Numbered from the stretch's first letter, positions 1 to 9,247 are shown. The stretch is DNA of 29,267 nucleotides from Glomus cerebriforme (GCA_003550305.1 QKYT01000839.1:15969-45235), one strand, 5' to 3'. The notes: a model not told the origin generated them from the sequence alone. A program made the numbers and translations.

Positions 1-400
1 AAAAAAAAATTCAAAAGACTCGAAATGTTTTAAGTCATTAAAACCCTAATCTAAAATGAAATATTAAACGTTTGTTAAAGAAATCTAAAAAAAAGATTTA
101 AAAGGACACCGATTGATATTTAATATCCAAGCCGACAAGACCTAAAGGAAAAAAAAAATAACGAAATGTTAATAAACATTTCAAAAATGAATTTAAAATA
201 ACTTAAAAAAATACCTATCAATTGATAAAGAACACCAATAAGACCTAAAAGAATTTAATGAAACTGAAGTTCAGTTAATAACTGAAAGTTTCGTTAAAAA
301 CAACTTACAAAATCTGATGAGACCTATAAAAAAAATTTAACGAAATGTTAACACGTTTCGCAATCTAATTTATTTGGTTTTGCAATTATCCACAATTCCA
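1..400. repeat. Degenerate A-rich repeat units, no gene
   Basis: An A-rich stretch in which a short block recurs imperfectly: agacctaaa-like words near 139, 241 and 321. Two of them are followed by cgaaatgttaa words that pair with nearby gtttcg or atttc, giving weak hairpins (for example around 339-360). I see no coding signal and no RNA gene. It may be the interior of the hAT-like remnant whose end lies at about 400-563, but that link is a guess. Confidence 0.35.
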
Positions 401-563
401 CAATTTGCCGGCGTTATTTGCGAAATTCAAACTGCTCAAACTGCTCAAATCAGCTCAAACTGCTCAAACTGGCTCAAACTGAACCGCTCCCAAGTTAGAA
501 TCGGACCGAGTCGAAGCGAGCCGTGCTCAAGTCGTTTTTTTGGAACTGACCCATCCCTAACTG
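400..563 (-). mobile_element. hAT-like element end (remnant)
   Basis: Read on the minus strand, the block starts at 563 with a cagttagggatgggtcagtt-type end and continues into repeated GGTTC/TTGAGC words. On the plus strand this is a run of gctcaaactg units between 434 and 484. A TAGGGATGGGT-like terminus followed by short subterminal repeats is typical of hAT superfamily non-autonomous elements. The other end and any target duplication were not found, so this is a fragment. The open frame across it (374-592) simply follows the repeats and is not a gene. Confidence 0.4.
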
Positions 564-895
564 AAATTACTATTGAATCTGCCAGATTATAATGGAAGAA
601 ATTATTGTTTGATAGGTCAAATTATTGTTTCACATTATTAGTAATATATTCTTTTAATGGTGATTCCGCTTTATAGATGAACTAATTTAATTGTGAAAAC
701 TTCATAATACTCCTTAATTGTATATCAATTTTAAGGTAAAAATGTGGTTTACTTTCACAAGCTATCACTTAAACAAATTAAATCAATAATTTTTATGCAA
801 ATGTACTTATACTCACTGTATAAGTGTAATCGCATAATTGTATAAATGGCAATCAGGAGATAAGTAAAATTAATTTTATTCTTGTAAACTTAAAT
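564..895. other. AT-rich intergenic, nothing recognised
   Basis: Read on both strands, this stretch shows no coding signal, RNA gene or clear repeat beyond A/T runs. Confidence 0.4.
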
Positions 896-1235
896 AGTGA
901 TATGTCACAATTACAAAGTAAAGATATATATAACTGGATCCGCTCATCTGACATTATCCAGTTTTTTGCAGATATCTGTCATCTGGTGGTTATATGGATG
1001 ATGGATCAGATCTCTCATTTCTTGGATGGTGGATAATAATGGATTCAATCCGAAGTTATCCATCACATTAAATAATTTATAACAATCCGGTTATTCTCAT
1101 CCTAGGATTTTTAACAGATATCCTTCAGATATCCATTATCTGGCGGATTTCTCTAATGATTAATGGATTGCGGATTCCAATTGGATCGGATAAATGGATG
1201 ACGGATATCCTTGGATTGGAACACTAAGTGACATA
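896..1235. mobile_element. DNA-transposon remnant rich in GGATATCC/TATCC words
   Basis: A block of relatively non-random sequence full of short repeats: ggatcc, gatatcc, ttatccag and their complements, in both orientations. It ends at about 1224 in ggattggaacacta. The same 14-base end recurs at about 2243-2256, so it is probably the terminus of a dispersed element. The flanks agtgatat (896-903) and agtgacat (1225-1232) differ at one base and could be a decayed 8-bp target duplication of hAT type, but the left terminus does not match the right one. No protein-coding content is visible. Confidence 0.4.
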
Positions 1236-1248
1236 GTTTCAATCTAAT

Positions 1249-1403
1249 TTCCACCATGAACATCCTATGAAAATGTGTCCGATTTCCATGTTTTACTCTT
1301 TTAAATATTAATGAAGTTTCCATTTTTTTTTTTTTTTGGAAATTTCTTTAGATACCTAATGGAAATTGGACACTGTAGACACCAAGTATCCATGATGGAC
1401 ACC
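1249..1403. repeat. Small imperfect fold-back repeat
   Basis: gtgtccgatttccat at 1275-1289 is complementary to atggaaattggacac at 1358-1372, with one mismatch. The similarity extends weakly outwards on both sides (ccaccatg against catgatgg). The loop contains a long T run followed by ggaaattt. It looks like a miniature fold-back element or relic; no target duplication is seen. Confidence 0.4.
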
Positions 1404-1897
1404 GCATCATCTTAATAGCATGTCATTTAAACTTTTTTTGCATACATTTGGACTTTCAATTTTTTTTTTAACTTGCATATACGTGCATGTGAATGTGCTT
1501 GGAAAACAAAATATTTAATATAAGTATACAATTTTATTTTTAAATAAAGCATATCGACTTCGATACATATACATTTTGATATGACATCAGAAACTTTTTA
1601 AATATATTCCAAGTTTCTGAAATCTGTTATTGAAAGGCATTTACTTTTTATATCTTTTGCAATTACTGAATCTCGAAAAAAAAGATAAATTATGAGAAAT
1701 ATATGTGAAATATATGAATTTTATTATTGCAAATGCTACATATTAAAGAATATTATCTTAAATATTAATGAATTAGATTAAATGTAATTCGTTATAATAA
1801 ATACAATTTTTATCAATAATAAAATAAAATATTCAAAATTTGATGAAAATAATATATATTATTAAAAATTGTAAAAGTTTAACTAGTGATAGAACAC
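1404..1897. other. AT-rich intergenic, nothing recognised
   Basis: No open frame of note, no repeat family and no RNA gene. The last 150 bases lie 3' of the small secreted peptide gene on the minus strand and may hold its 3' UTR. Confidence 0.4.
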
Positions 1898-2041
1898 TTA
1901 AATAGTAGGGTACGATTCTTCGGCGGCGAAAGTCTTGCAGCAAAACCCGCCGTCAATAGTAACGTCAGTAGTACCAGTAGGTAAAGCATTGATCGCGGAA
2001 AGCGAAACCAATAAAATGAATGCAAAAATAAATTGTTTCAT
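1898..2041 (-). CDS. Small secreted peptide precursor, 47 aa, with adjacent cysteines
   Basis: An ATG-to-TAA frame of 48 codons on the minus strand. Residues 1-19 form a textbook signal peptide: MKQ, then a hydrophobic core (FIFAFILLVSL), then an SAINA cleavage region. Cleavage after Ala19 would release a 28-residue peptide that begins Leu-Pro, contains Gly-Gly-Phe-Cys-Cys (residues 31-35) and ends EESYPTI. No transmembrane segment follows, and there is no CAAX end. The frame is clearly less AT-rich than its flanks, which supports coding. The product is predicted to enter the secretory pathway; its role is unknown. The Leu-Pro junction resembles the second small peptide at 14722. A TATA-like tract lies about 125 bases upstream on the minus strand (near 2165). 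I chose this ATG because it begins the signal peptide directly. Confidence 0.6.
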   Translation of the reverse strand: MKQFIFAFILLVSLSAINALPTGTTDVTIDGGFCCKTFAAEESYPTI

Positions 2042-2430
2042 GATGTCTGTGAAGATAATTTGTAAATATTTCTTTGTGAGTGATTATTGATAATTTTACA
2101 GATTTTTAGTGAATACAATTCTTGTATGATTTAACTTTTCAGAGCAAACGAATCCATCATCTTTTTATAATAAAAATTGGTTGCTATTTGCATATGATAC
2201 GAAAATTTTATCAGAGTTTAGATCCGTTATACGGGTAAACGGGATTGGAACACTAATGTCACTTCGACCAGTGCATGAAACAGTGATATATACCTTTAAT
2301 ACAAGATCCGACACTAATCTGAAAAAGTTAATAATCCCGAAATTTCATTTCGAATATAATTAGGATTATTAATTTCAGGATTGTTTAATTCGGATGATAC
2401 ATAGCCGTTTGTTCAATACGAAATCTGTAC
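2042..2430. other. Intergenic with a repeated transposon end and CCCGAAATTT words
   Basis: This holds the probable promoter side of the minus-strand peptide gene: a TATA-like ttttataataaa at about 2163. It also has a second copy of the ggattggaacacta end (2243-2256) and an aatcccgaaatttca block (from 2333) that recurs at about 3293 and, inverted, near 4433. The 60-codon open frame here (2181-2363) crosses these repeats and has no protein-like composition. Confidence 0.35.
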
Positions 2431-3279
2431 AGAGGCCTGCAACGGGCAGGTCCGGGCCGGCATTTAATTTTTCATAAATTTTCCGGGCCGGGTCCGGGTT
2501 CAAAATGTAAACCCGGATTTTTATAACTCCTTAATTCTAGCCAAAATTTCACGGTTAAATTGAGCCGAAATTTAGATAGGCAGAAATTAAACAATTTTAA
2601 TAAATTGTAGTTTCTGAATTTACTTTAAATAAACTAAATAAATTGAATAAATTGAATATTAAAATAATATATTGTTTATTTAGAGAGTTTAATTTTATTA
2701 AATAAAAAAGAATTAAAGAACCTTACAGCTAATTTCATAATGTACGGGACACTTGACAAAATTTTTGCCGAGAACTTGCCGGGTTGTCGGGTTGTCGGGT
2801 TGTCGGCAATTTGAAAAATAACAATATTTGCAAAATAACACGTGACATCTCTTCAATTTTGATGTGTTACAGGTTACACCAAACAAATTATTTTCACGTG
2901 CTTATTATTATTTTTCAAATTGCCGACAACCCGACAACCCGACAACCCGGCAAGTTCTCGGCAAAAATTTTGTCAAGTGTCCTGTACATTATGAAATTAG
3001 CTGTAAGTCATTTATTAGTTTAATTGTTTGTAATAAATTTTGAAACGGGATCATCAAATGTTGCGCCTTGCGGCACTAATTTTATTGCGCAACAGATTGA
3101 TTAATTAACATAAAAAAGTCATTTCAAATTACAAAATAGCTATGATTAAATTTATTTATTAAATAAATTACAAAACCACTACATTATATTAAGAAATCCC
3201 GGTCCGGGCCGGGCCGGGCTGGAATTTTATAAGTCTGGGCCGGGTCTGGGTTATGAAATTAGGGCTAATGCAGGCCTCT
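2431..3279. mobile_element. Non-autonomous hAT-like element with GGGCCGGG subterminal repeats
   Basis: It starts with agaggcctgca (2431-2441) and ends with the exact complement tgcaggcctct (3269-3279). Just inside each end lie GC-rich words unlike the surroundings: gggcaggtccgggccgg and ccgggccgggtccggg on the left, ggtccgggccgggccgggct and ctgggccgggtctggg on the right. Short termini with GC-rich subterminal repeats fit a non-autonomous hAT-type element. No 8-bp target duplication is visible, so the exact boundary and superfamily are uncertain. A near-perfect palindrome (2722-3007) is nested inside. Copies of an aatcccgaaattt repeat flank the element, suggesting it landed in an older repeat. 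Confidence 0.5.
2722..3007. repeat. Near-perfect palindrome, 100-bp arms with GGGTTGTC triplication
   Basis: Positions 2722-2821 and 2908-3007 are reverse complements over 100 bases with, by eye, a single difference (gtacgggac against gtacaggac). Each arm carries three tandem copies of a gggttgtc unit. The 86-bp spacer contains cacgtg near each end (2839 and 2895). The low arm divergence suggests recent origin or arm-to-arm gene conversion. The 79-codon frame here (2784-3023) is a by-product of the palindrome. No target duplication was found. Confidence 0.75.
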
Positions 3280-3280
3280 A

Positions 3281-3825
3281 TCCCGAATTGATAATCCCGA
3301 AATTTCAAATTTCATAATCCTGAAAATCTTTTAAATTTCAAATTTAAAATTCATCTGACGTAATATTTATAACCAAACTGACAACTGTCGATCGATCTCT
3401 CCCTTTATTTATAAATTTCATTATAAATAAAACGAAACATAAAAGTCAGTTTACTTTAATAAAATTATGACGCAACATTCGTTTGATTGAGATCATTAAA
3501 TCACAATTTTGGCCAAAATTATCGTTAATTCTAGTAAAATCGTTAATGCCGGCTAAAATTGGAAATTGAGACCGCATTTATATAATCATCTGGGTTAACT
3601 GTTAAATTTGGTGTCTGAAGAGCGCAAAAAAAAAAAAACTACGAAAATTTAAAAAATTTGCAAGCATGGCTATGCTACCAGGTGAAAATGTGAAATAACC
3701 TCCTCCTTTGGGCGAAATCATCACGCACCCAGGTGATTTCACACAGTATATAATTCACATTTTAATGCAAATTTATTAAACCTAATTATATAATCTTATA
3801 TTTAATAATCAAAGACAGTTCCAAT
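3281..3825. other. Intergenic with repeat words, no gene
   Basis: It begins with a repeated aatcccgaaatttcaaattt block shared with 2333 and 4433. Two GGCCAAAATTA-like words (3510 and 3551) match a motif seen in other elements of the window. Around 3665-3745 there is an imperfect dyad (ccaggtgaaaatgtgaa and caggtgatttcacac). Nothing is convincingly coding. Confidence 0.35.
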
Positions 3826-4410
3826 ATGAAAGTTCTGCGAGATGGAACAGGTGAGAGCAAGCCGAACTGATAGAACTAGTCCAATAACTGGTTCAAAGTG
3901 AAGTTCAGAACTGAACTTACCAAAACTGGTACCAGTATGTTTCTTTTTCTTGTTTTCACCTTTCACTTTGAAATTTCATTTCTATTATATGTTTTCATTT
4001 TTTTATTGTTGTTTTTTTAAGACATGTTATTTTTTTCATTTCTTACATTTTGTTAAGTCTAGCAAAATTGATTATTAATATCCTTTATTAACTTTATTTC
4101 ATGTTTTACTTGGTGCTCTTCATTTTTTTCATGTCTCCATCATTATTTTCATTCCCTTTTCATCCCCTATCATTGTTTTCACCTATTCTCCTTCAATTCT
4201 TTTTATTCCTTTTCATTCTCTTTATTTCTGATCATTTATTCTCTAATTCTCATTATTCTTTTATTATTTTTTTTTTGTTCTTTCTGATCCAACTCAGACT
4301 GAAACCTATCATTCCGCTTGAGCTACTCAGATTGGCTCAATGTTCAGCTCTGAAGCTAACTCTGAGTCGAAACTTTCCTCACCTCCGATTATGACCCAGT
4401 CCGAACTCTG
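3826..4410. mobile_element. Possible hAT-like remnant with pyrimidine-rich core
   Basis: The left part (3826-3935) is packed with GAACTG/CAGTTC words (ccgaactg, gaactagtcc, aactggttc, gttcagaactgaac). The right part (4285-4410) has CAGACTGAAA, GGCTCAATGTTCAG and cccagtccgaactctg words. GAACTGG/CAGTTC-rich ends resemble hAT subterminal repeats. The middle (3935-4280) is a T/C-rich low-complexity tract that creates an apparently hydrophobic 97-codon frame (4101-4394), which I do not regard as a gene. Exact termini and target duplication were not found. Confidence 0.3.
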
Positions 4411-4620
4411 AAGAATTATGACTTTTGTATTTTCGGGATTATGAATTTTTTTATTTCTGGTATTTTTGGATCTCAGAATTATTTAATTCAGGATTTCAAC
4501 TTTTCAGGATTTAAGGGGATTTCAAGTTTCAGCCTTCAGGATTTCTACCAAATCAACTCAATACATTGTATGCAAAAACTACTAATATTGTATCATATGT
4601 AATTAATAAAAGATTCTATA
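4411..4620. repeat. Degenerate GGATTT / CGGGATTATGAA repeat
   Basis: cgggattatgaattt (from 4434) and several caggattt words form a short degenerate repeat. It is related to the blocks at 2333 and 3293 in the opposite orientation. Confidence 0.3.
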
Positions 4621-4880
4621 TAATAATGAGAATGGATGGAAGCTCAAGCAATCCTACTTGGAAAAGCACAGGAAGTTCTTCCGGTTGATGATATAACTTT
4701 GCTGGATGAATATTATAGACAACCAATATCTTTATGAACCTAAAGATGATTGATAAGAAGGCAATTCTTGTTGTTATGACAGATTCAACTGAGGATAAAG
4801 TTCATTTACATATCATGTTCTGCGAGAATCCTGTGTTTTTAGAAACGAATCTCATTTCCGTAAATATATTATTTTTTTAA
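4621..4880 (+). pseudogene. Coding-like relic in two frames
   Basis: Two protein-like stretches abut in different frames. From 4636 an ATG frame of 33 codons reads MEAQAILLGKAQEVLPVDD and onwards, stopping at TGA 4735-4737. Overlapping that stop, an ATG at 4734 opens 48 codons containing KKAILVVMTDSTEDKVHLH, stopping at 4880. The amino-acid composition is far more protein-like than random AT-rich translation, and the switch of frame at the overlap suggests a frameshifted exon from a decayed gene. I do not recognise the family. An unrecognised intron is an alternative explanation. Confidence 0.3.
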
Positions 4881-5013
4881 AAAATTGTTACAATGAATAT
4901 TAGCTCCGAAAATAAGCATCTCTGGCCTATATTATGCCAATTTGACTGGCATTACGATGCCTTTGGCCAGCATTATATTCGAAAAGGGTGTTTAATAACA
5001 GCAATATACATTA
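4881..5013. other. Short AT-rich spacer with GGCCAGCATTA words
   Basis: It contains gactggcattacgatgcc and ggccagcattata, variants of the GGCCA(G/A)AATTA word found elsewhere in the window. Nothing else is seen. Confidence 0.3.
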
Positions 5014-5015
5014 TA

Positions 5016-5417
5016 CAGTGCATACAACCTAGTCCCAGCAACAAAATTTGATAAAAGTTAAATCACTACTACTTAAAAAAAAAAAGATAAACATAAAGTA
5101 TAAACTTATAATAATATAACAGATTAAGCTTAATAAAACTACGTTTTTAAATTTCCTGTAAAATATTTTTTAATAAAATAGTAGTAATTCAAAGTTGGAA
5201 TATTTTACTATTAAATTAAATATTTGGCCATTTTATTCTGACCAGAATTATACATAAATCTGGCCAAAATTACTTTCATTTAGTTATTAACTATATAATT
5301 TTGGCTAGAATTAAGAATTATAACTTAAATTATATAAATATGAAGTTTAAGTATTACATAATATAAAAAATTTGGCCGCTTAAAAATTTTTTTGTTGGGA
5401 CTAGGTTGTATGCACTG
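5016..5417. mobile_element. Tc1/mariner-type MITE, 402 bp, with TA target duplication
   Basis: The left end is cagtgcatacaacctagtcc (5016-5035) and the right end is its complement, finishing at 5417. The two termini match over about 26 bases with one mismatch (CCCAGCAA against CCCAACAA). The element is bordered by TA on both sides (5014-5015 and 5418-5419), the duplication made by Tc1/mariner transposases, and CAGTG is a common start in that superfamily. The interior is AT-rich, has no open frame and carries several TGGCCAAAATTA-like words, so it is non-autonomous and would depend on a transposase encoded elsewhere. Confidence 0.8.
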
Positions 5418-5419
5418 TA

Positions 5420-7112
5420 TGCAGTAGATTATTTATTATTATATATATTTCAAAAATGACATTTTAAAATTTAACTCATTGAGTATTAAAAGGCCCTATA
5501 ATATTGATTCGTGCAAATTCTATAAATCGTTAAGCCAAATCACATGTGGTACACCTAATAAAATCCTTTAGATTATTGTACTATTTTTAACATATAAATT
5601 TATTATTATTTATAACTAGCAGCATTGATTATTTGTAGTATTGCCTAATATTAGTGAATAAAGAATTTTAAAAAGAAATGCTTATTCTAGTTTAATTTTA
5701 ATCCAATTAATTTAAATACAAAAAGCTCCAGAATAGTATCAGCAGGTACTTGTTCATTAAAAATCCTTTACTCAGAGTTAAATGGAAAATGGTATGCGGT
5801 TGGAATAGCTTTGTGTTACACTTATAATAAGTTATTATAAGTGTAATAAGCTAGTGCACATTTTAAACCAATTTTGATGATGTTACCACACTATAGAAAA
5901 CATTGGATGACTTCTTGCATTGATTTATATAGAAAATTTCAAAATGATAGGATGTAACGAGCTGTCAGAATTTCATATCAAAATATGATGCAATTTGTTT
6001 GTCTAATCAATGTCTAAAATTTATCTGCGTATTATTCTTTGCTATAGGTTATAATTAATATGACTATCTACATGCATGGATCATGACTATGGCTACAGAA
6101 TGGTATTTTCTCCTTTATTCCACAGATGGCATATCCTATACGAGTATCATATTAGCTTAAGAAGAAATGAAGCCGAATTACGCAAAAACGTCAAGCGGGC
6201 GGATAAATTTATTTTTTTTTTTTTTACGTGCATTAATAATTTATTAAATATCTTCGCATGCAACTAGTTAATTTAGATCAGTTGTTTGGTGATGGAGGCC
6301 ATTGTTGGATTATTGGAAGATAGGATAGACCCCATAAAAAAATTTTCTAGCAAATGTTTTAATATGGTCTAGGTTTTTTGTTCAGAAAATTGACTCATCC
6401 CGTACAATTTTAGAATATTTGCTGGTTAGGCATTTTTAATAGTGAAATGTTGAGAAAGAGCTGATGCAAAGATAAGTATAATCATATATATTAGCACAGA
6501 AACATCATCATGTATCCCGAGCTTTTTGTATTTATTTTTTTGCGTGTAAGCCACGCTATTAAATGATCCCCTGCCTACTCATTGTTTACCAAAATGTCAG
6601 ACTTTGATGCGAACCAAGAACATAGTCATTACTAATTTGAAACTCTTTATTTCCTCTATAAATATAATCAAAATACTTTGGCCATAAAAATAATAACCTG
6701 AAACACGCGATCAAAAAATTATTTTGAGAAATTTACATAATTTTGATCGTGTATCGGCTAATAAGGATAAGTCAGTGTTAAGTCTCGAATCTTGTATACT
6801 TATCCTTATTTTGAGATTATAAATTTACTATATTATTGTTATTGGTGCCAATGTTAAAACAAAATTAATATGTTAAAAGAATTAAGGATATTATTAGGAG
6901 AAAAACTTCCGTTCAAGAAGTATATTACGATGAATTTTTTATTGTTTTCTTCAATAGTTAATGGTAAAAACAATATTTACATTATACTACTTAGATTGCT
7001 GCAAATAAATAATAATCATCAAATAGATCTTAAATTATAAATATAAATACTTATAAAATAACTGAAAGAAAAACTAAAGATGTTCATAATTACGAAAAAA
7101 AAATAAAAATTT
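5420..7112. other. AT-rich intergenic region with small hairpins
   Basis: There is no convincing gene in about 1.7 kb; the 63-codon frame at 6076-6267 ends in a homopolymer and has no support. A 27-base palindrome with a single-base loop lies at 5818-5844 (acacttataataa and its complement). Two consecutive hairpins lie at 6707-6748 (gcgatcaaaa with ttttgatcg) and 6760-6811 (aataaggataagt with its exact complement). They are 3' of the kinase gene, which ends at 7113 on the minus strand. Confidence 0.4.
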
Positions 7113-8635
7113 TCAATAAGATTCATCATCAGAATCGTCAGGAAGAATCAAACCAGTAATACTTGAATCTACAGAACAATAATAAATCAAATTTATTAGT
7201 AAAATTAGAAAGAAACTGTTTTTTTTTTAAAAAAAAATTTTTTTATTACCTGCAGGGTTTGCAGGGTTTGCAACGAATGTTTTATTCTCCAGCAATAATC
7301 TACTCGTATAAATGGCCTGTGGATGTGTTTTGTAAATGATAGGACTCATCGTGGTATTAGATTTAGTTTGATCTTTGATGAACTTATTTATTACTTGAAT
7401 TTGTTTATATAATTGAGTATAATTGACCTGACAATCTACATTCATTTTTTCAATTATATCATGTAAAGTTTCAGCTGTCGGCCGATTTTCAGGATGTTTG
7501 TCCCAGCATTGTTCAATCAAGTCCAAGATCAATTGTGGTGTTCTATCTTTATTGATTTTTGGACGAAGACCCGAAATTATTTGGAATGCAAGTTTTCCAT
7601 CATGTGGAACATCATTGTAAGGTGGTATTCCAGTTGTCATTTCATTCATAATGATACCAAATGAATATATATCCGCTGCTTTAGTGTAATCACTTTGACA
7701 CAACACTTCGGGAGCTACGAATGGTAAAACTCCAAAAATTTTTTTCTTTTCCTTAGAAAATTCTTCTTCAACTAATTTACTTAATCCAAAATCTGTAATA
7801 TAAGTATAATTTCTCTTCACAATAATATTTCCTCCATGCAAATCACGATGAGTCATCCCAACTCTATGAATATTACGAATACCTTTAATTATATCAAGAA
7901 GAATATTCAATTTCTTATACCAAATTAAATTGTTGAATCTAATATCTAAATATTTTCTAAGACTACCATCAGAACCGTAATCCATAACCATCATAAAATT
8001 ACCACTTTTTGCATCACGAGTTATTCCATAACAACGAATAATGCCAAGAGCTAATGATGAATCATATGATCTTACTTGAAATTGAAGCTAAAAAAAAAAA
8101 AAAAAAATCAAATAAAATAAAATAAATAAATATATTTATACAAATATCGATCGAATTTTGTTATAATAAAATATTTTACCTCACGTAAAAATTCTTTTGT
8201 CATATTTTTAGAATTTAATAAACTTTTTAAAACAACCTTTATATTGCTATCTCTGTACCAATCCTTATATTCATCAAGCCAACCACAAATATATCCTTCA
8301 TCCCACTGTGCTGTAAAAACCTCACCATAACCACCTTTGGAAAGATATTTGACATCAGAAAATTTCTCATAAGGGATCCACTCAATGAATTGATAAAAAT
8401 TCGTTGCATTAACTTGTAATTCAAGAATAAATTCATCTATTTCTTTATTGCCACTCGTCCAATTAACGGATTGCTGTTTGAAACGTTCTGCAAAACATGA
8501 CACACACCAATATTTATGTGTATTTAATTTACCACATACTTTGCATCGGCCATAGTATTTTTTGCTACCTCCTTCAAGAGATTCCTTATTATCTTGTAAA
8601 GTATCAGTGGTCAAAGTAACGGTTGGATTGTTCAT
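7113..8635 (-). CDS. TKL-type protein kinase with N-terminal Cys-pair finger, 3 exons
   Basis: Three exons are joined in frame: 8635-8180, 8087-7250 and 7168-7113 (minus). The GT-AG introns are 92 and 81 nt, and the product is 449 residues. Residues 31-47 hold two Cys pairs (C31, C34, C44, C47), a probable zinc-binding finger. The kinase domain runs from about residue 92 to 345: Gly-rich loop KGGYGEV (100-106), ATP-binding Lys137 in KVVLK, HRDLHGGN (232-239) with catalytic Asp234, DFG 251-253, VAPE (276-279), DIYSFG (291-296). All catalytic residues are present, so it is probably an active Ser/Thr or dual-specificity kinase. Relatives with this finger-plus-kinase layout are greatly expanded in Rhizophagus (family knowledge). 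The third exon adds a short acidic tail (SSITGLILPDDSDDESY), which supports the splice model. Cytosolic; substrate unknown. The exon 2 end carries a tandem aaccctgca duplication (Asn-Pro-Ala twice). Confidence 0.92.
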
Positions 8636-8956
8636 TATTAAAATTAAATATTATCATTATTGTTTATAAAATAAAAAAAAAAAAAGACTGCCAAAATTGG
8701 TATTTATTTGTCGCATTTGATTAAATGATTAGATTAAAAAAGTCAAAATTAAACCTAAAAATGTATAATGAAAAATTAGACACTAATTCCCATATTTAGC
8801 GAGAAAAAATTATAAAAAATTATAAAGATTTACATTTATGGTAAAAAATTACTTTTTTAGACGTAAGTTTATATTTATTATAAAGTTTACAAATTTGTCT
8901 TTTACATAAAGTAAATAATAATAAAAATAAAATATATATATATATATATATATTTG
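8636..8956. other. AT-rich spacer upstream of the kinase
   Basis: Intergenic sequence between the kinase start and the 3' end of the cysteine-rich gene, both minus strand. It contains a (TA)n microsatellite at about 8934-8952 and no recognisable core promoter beyond general AT richness. Confidence 0.4.
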
Positions 8957-9244
8957 TTAATGACCATGAGATTTCGCATTTTTATAGCAACTATTATTAC
9001 AATTGTGATTAGGCGAAGCTTTGGTGCAACCACAAATGCACGGACCATAATCCTCCGTGGTAGCAGAACCCTTCGAGTTACATTGGTAGATATGGTTAGG
9101 AATACAGTCGTAGTTTCCATATACATCATTCATAGCCCAACCACATACGCGACCCATGGTGTAACATTTACATTCAGAATATACATTGTTAGAGAATAAG
9201 ATCACGATAGCAAAGATCATGACGAGACATCGAGGATAAACCAT
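8957..9244 (-). CDS. Cysteine-rich small secreted protein, 95 aa, 10 mature cysteines
   Basis: The ATG at 9242-9244 opens a signal peptide (residues 1-23: a hydrophobic core from about residue 7 to 17, then SNNVYS) with likely cleavage before Glu24. The mature 72 residues contain ten cysteines at 25, 27, 34, 47, 55, 69, 71, 73, 82 and 86, an even number consistent with five disulfides. The pattern CxC(6)CG, then C, YQCN, then GPCxCGC, then C(3)C looks like a compact extracellular fold. The YQC...GPC..GC layout is reminiscent of small fungal secreted carbohydrate-binding-like modules, but I cannot assign a family. Predicted secreted; function unknown. A 5' UTR intron is likely: donor gtaaat from 9346 and acceptor atatag at 9248, three bases before the ATG. 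A related broken copy lies about 0.7 kb upstream. Confidence 0.82.
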   Translation of the reverse strand: MVYPRCLVMIFAIVILFSNNVYSECKCYTMGRVCGWAMNDVYGNYDCIPNHIYQCNSKGSATTEDYGPCICGCTKASPNHNCNNSCYKNAKSHGH

Positions 9245-9247
9245 TTT

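Noticed and set aside
374..592. 72-codon open frame
   Set aside because: It simply reads through the gctcaaactg repeats of a hAT-like end; the composition is dictated by the repeat.
2784..3023. 79-codon open frame
   Set aside because: It lies in the arms and loop of a palindrome; no protein-like features independent of the repeat.
4101..4394. 97-codon frame resembling a membrane protein
   Set aside because: T/C-rich low-complexity DNA yields Phe/Leu/Ser runs; it looks hydrophobic only for that reason.
6076..6267. 63-codon frame
   Set aside because: It ends in a poly-T-derived Phe run, with no start context or recognisable motif.
8239..8436. Minus-strand frame within the kinase
   Set aside because: Shadow frame of kinase exon 1.
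8954..9199. Plus-strand frame opposite the cysteine-rich gene
   Set aside because: Antisense shadow; the minus frame has a signal peptide and an even cysteine set, this one does not.
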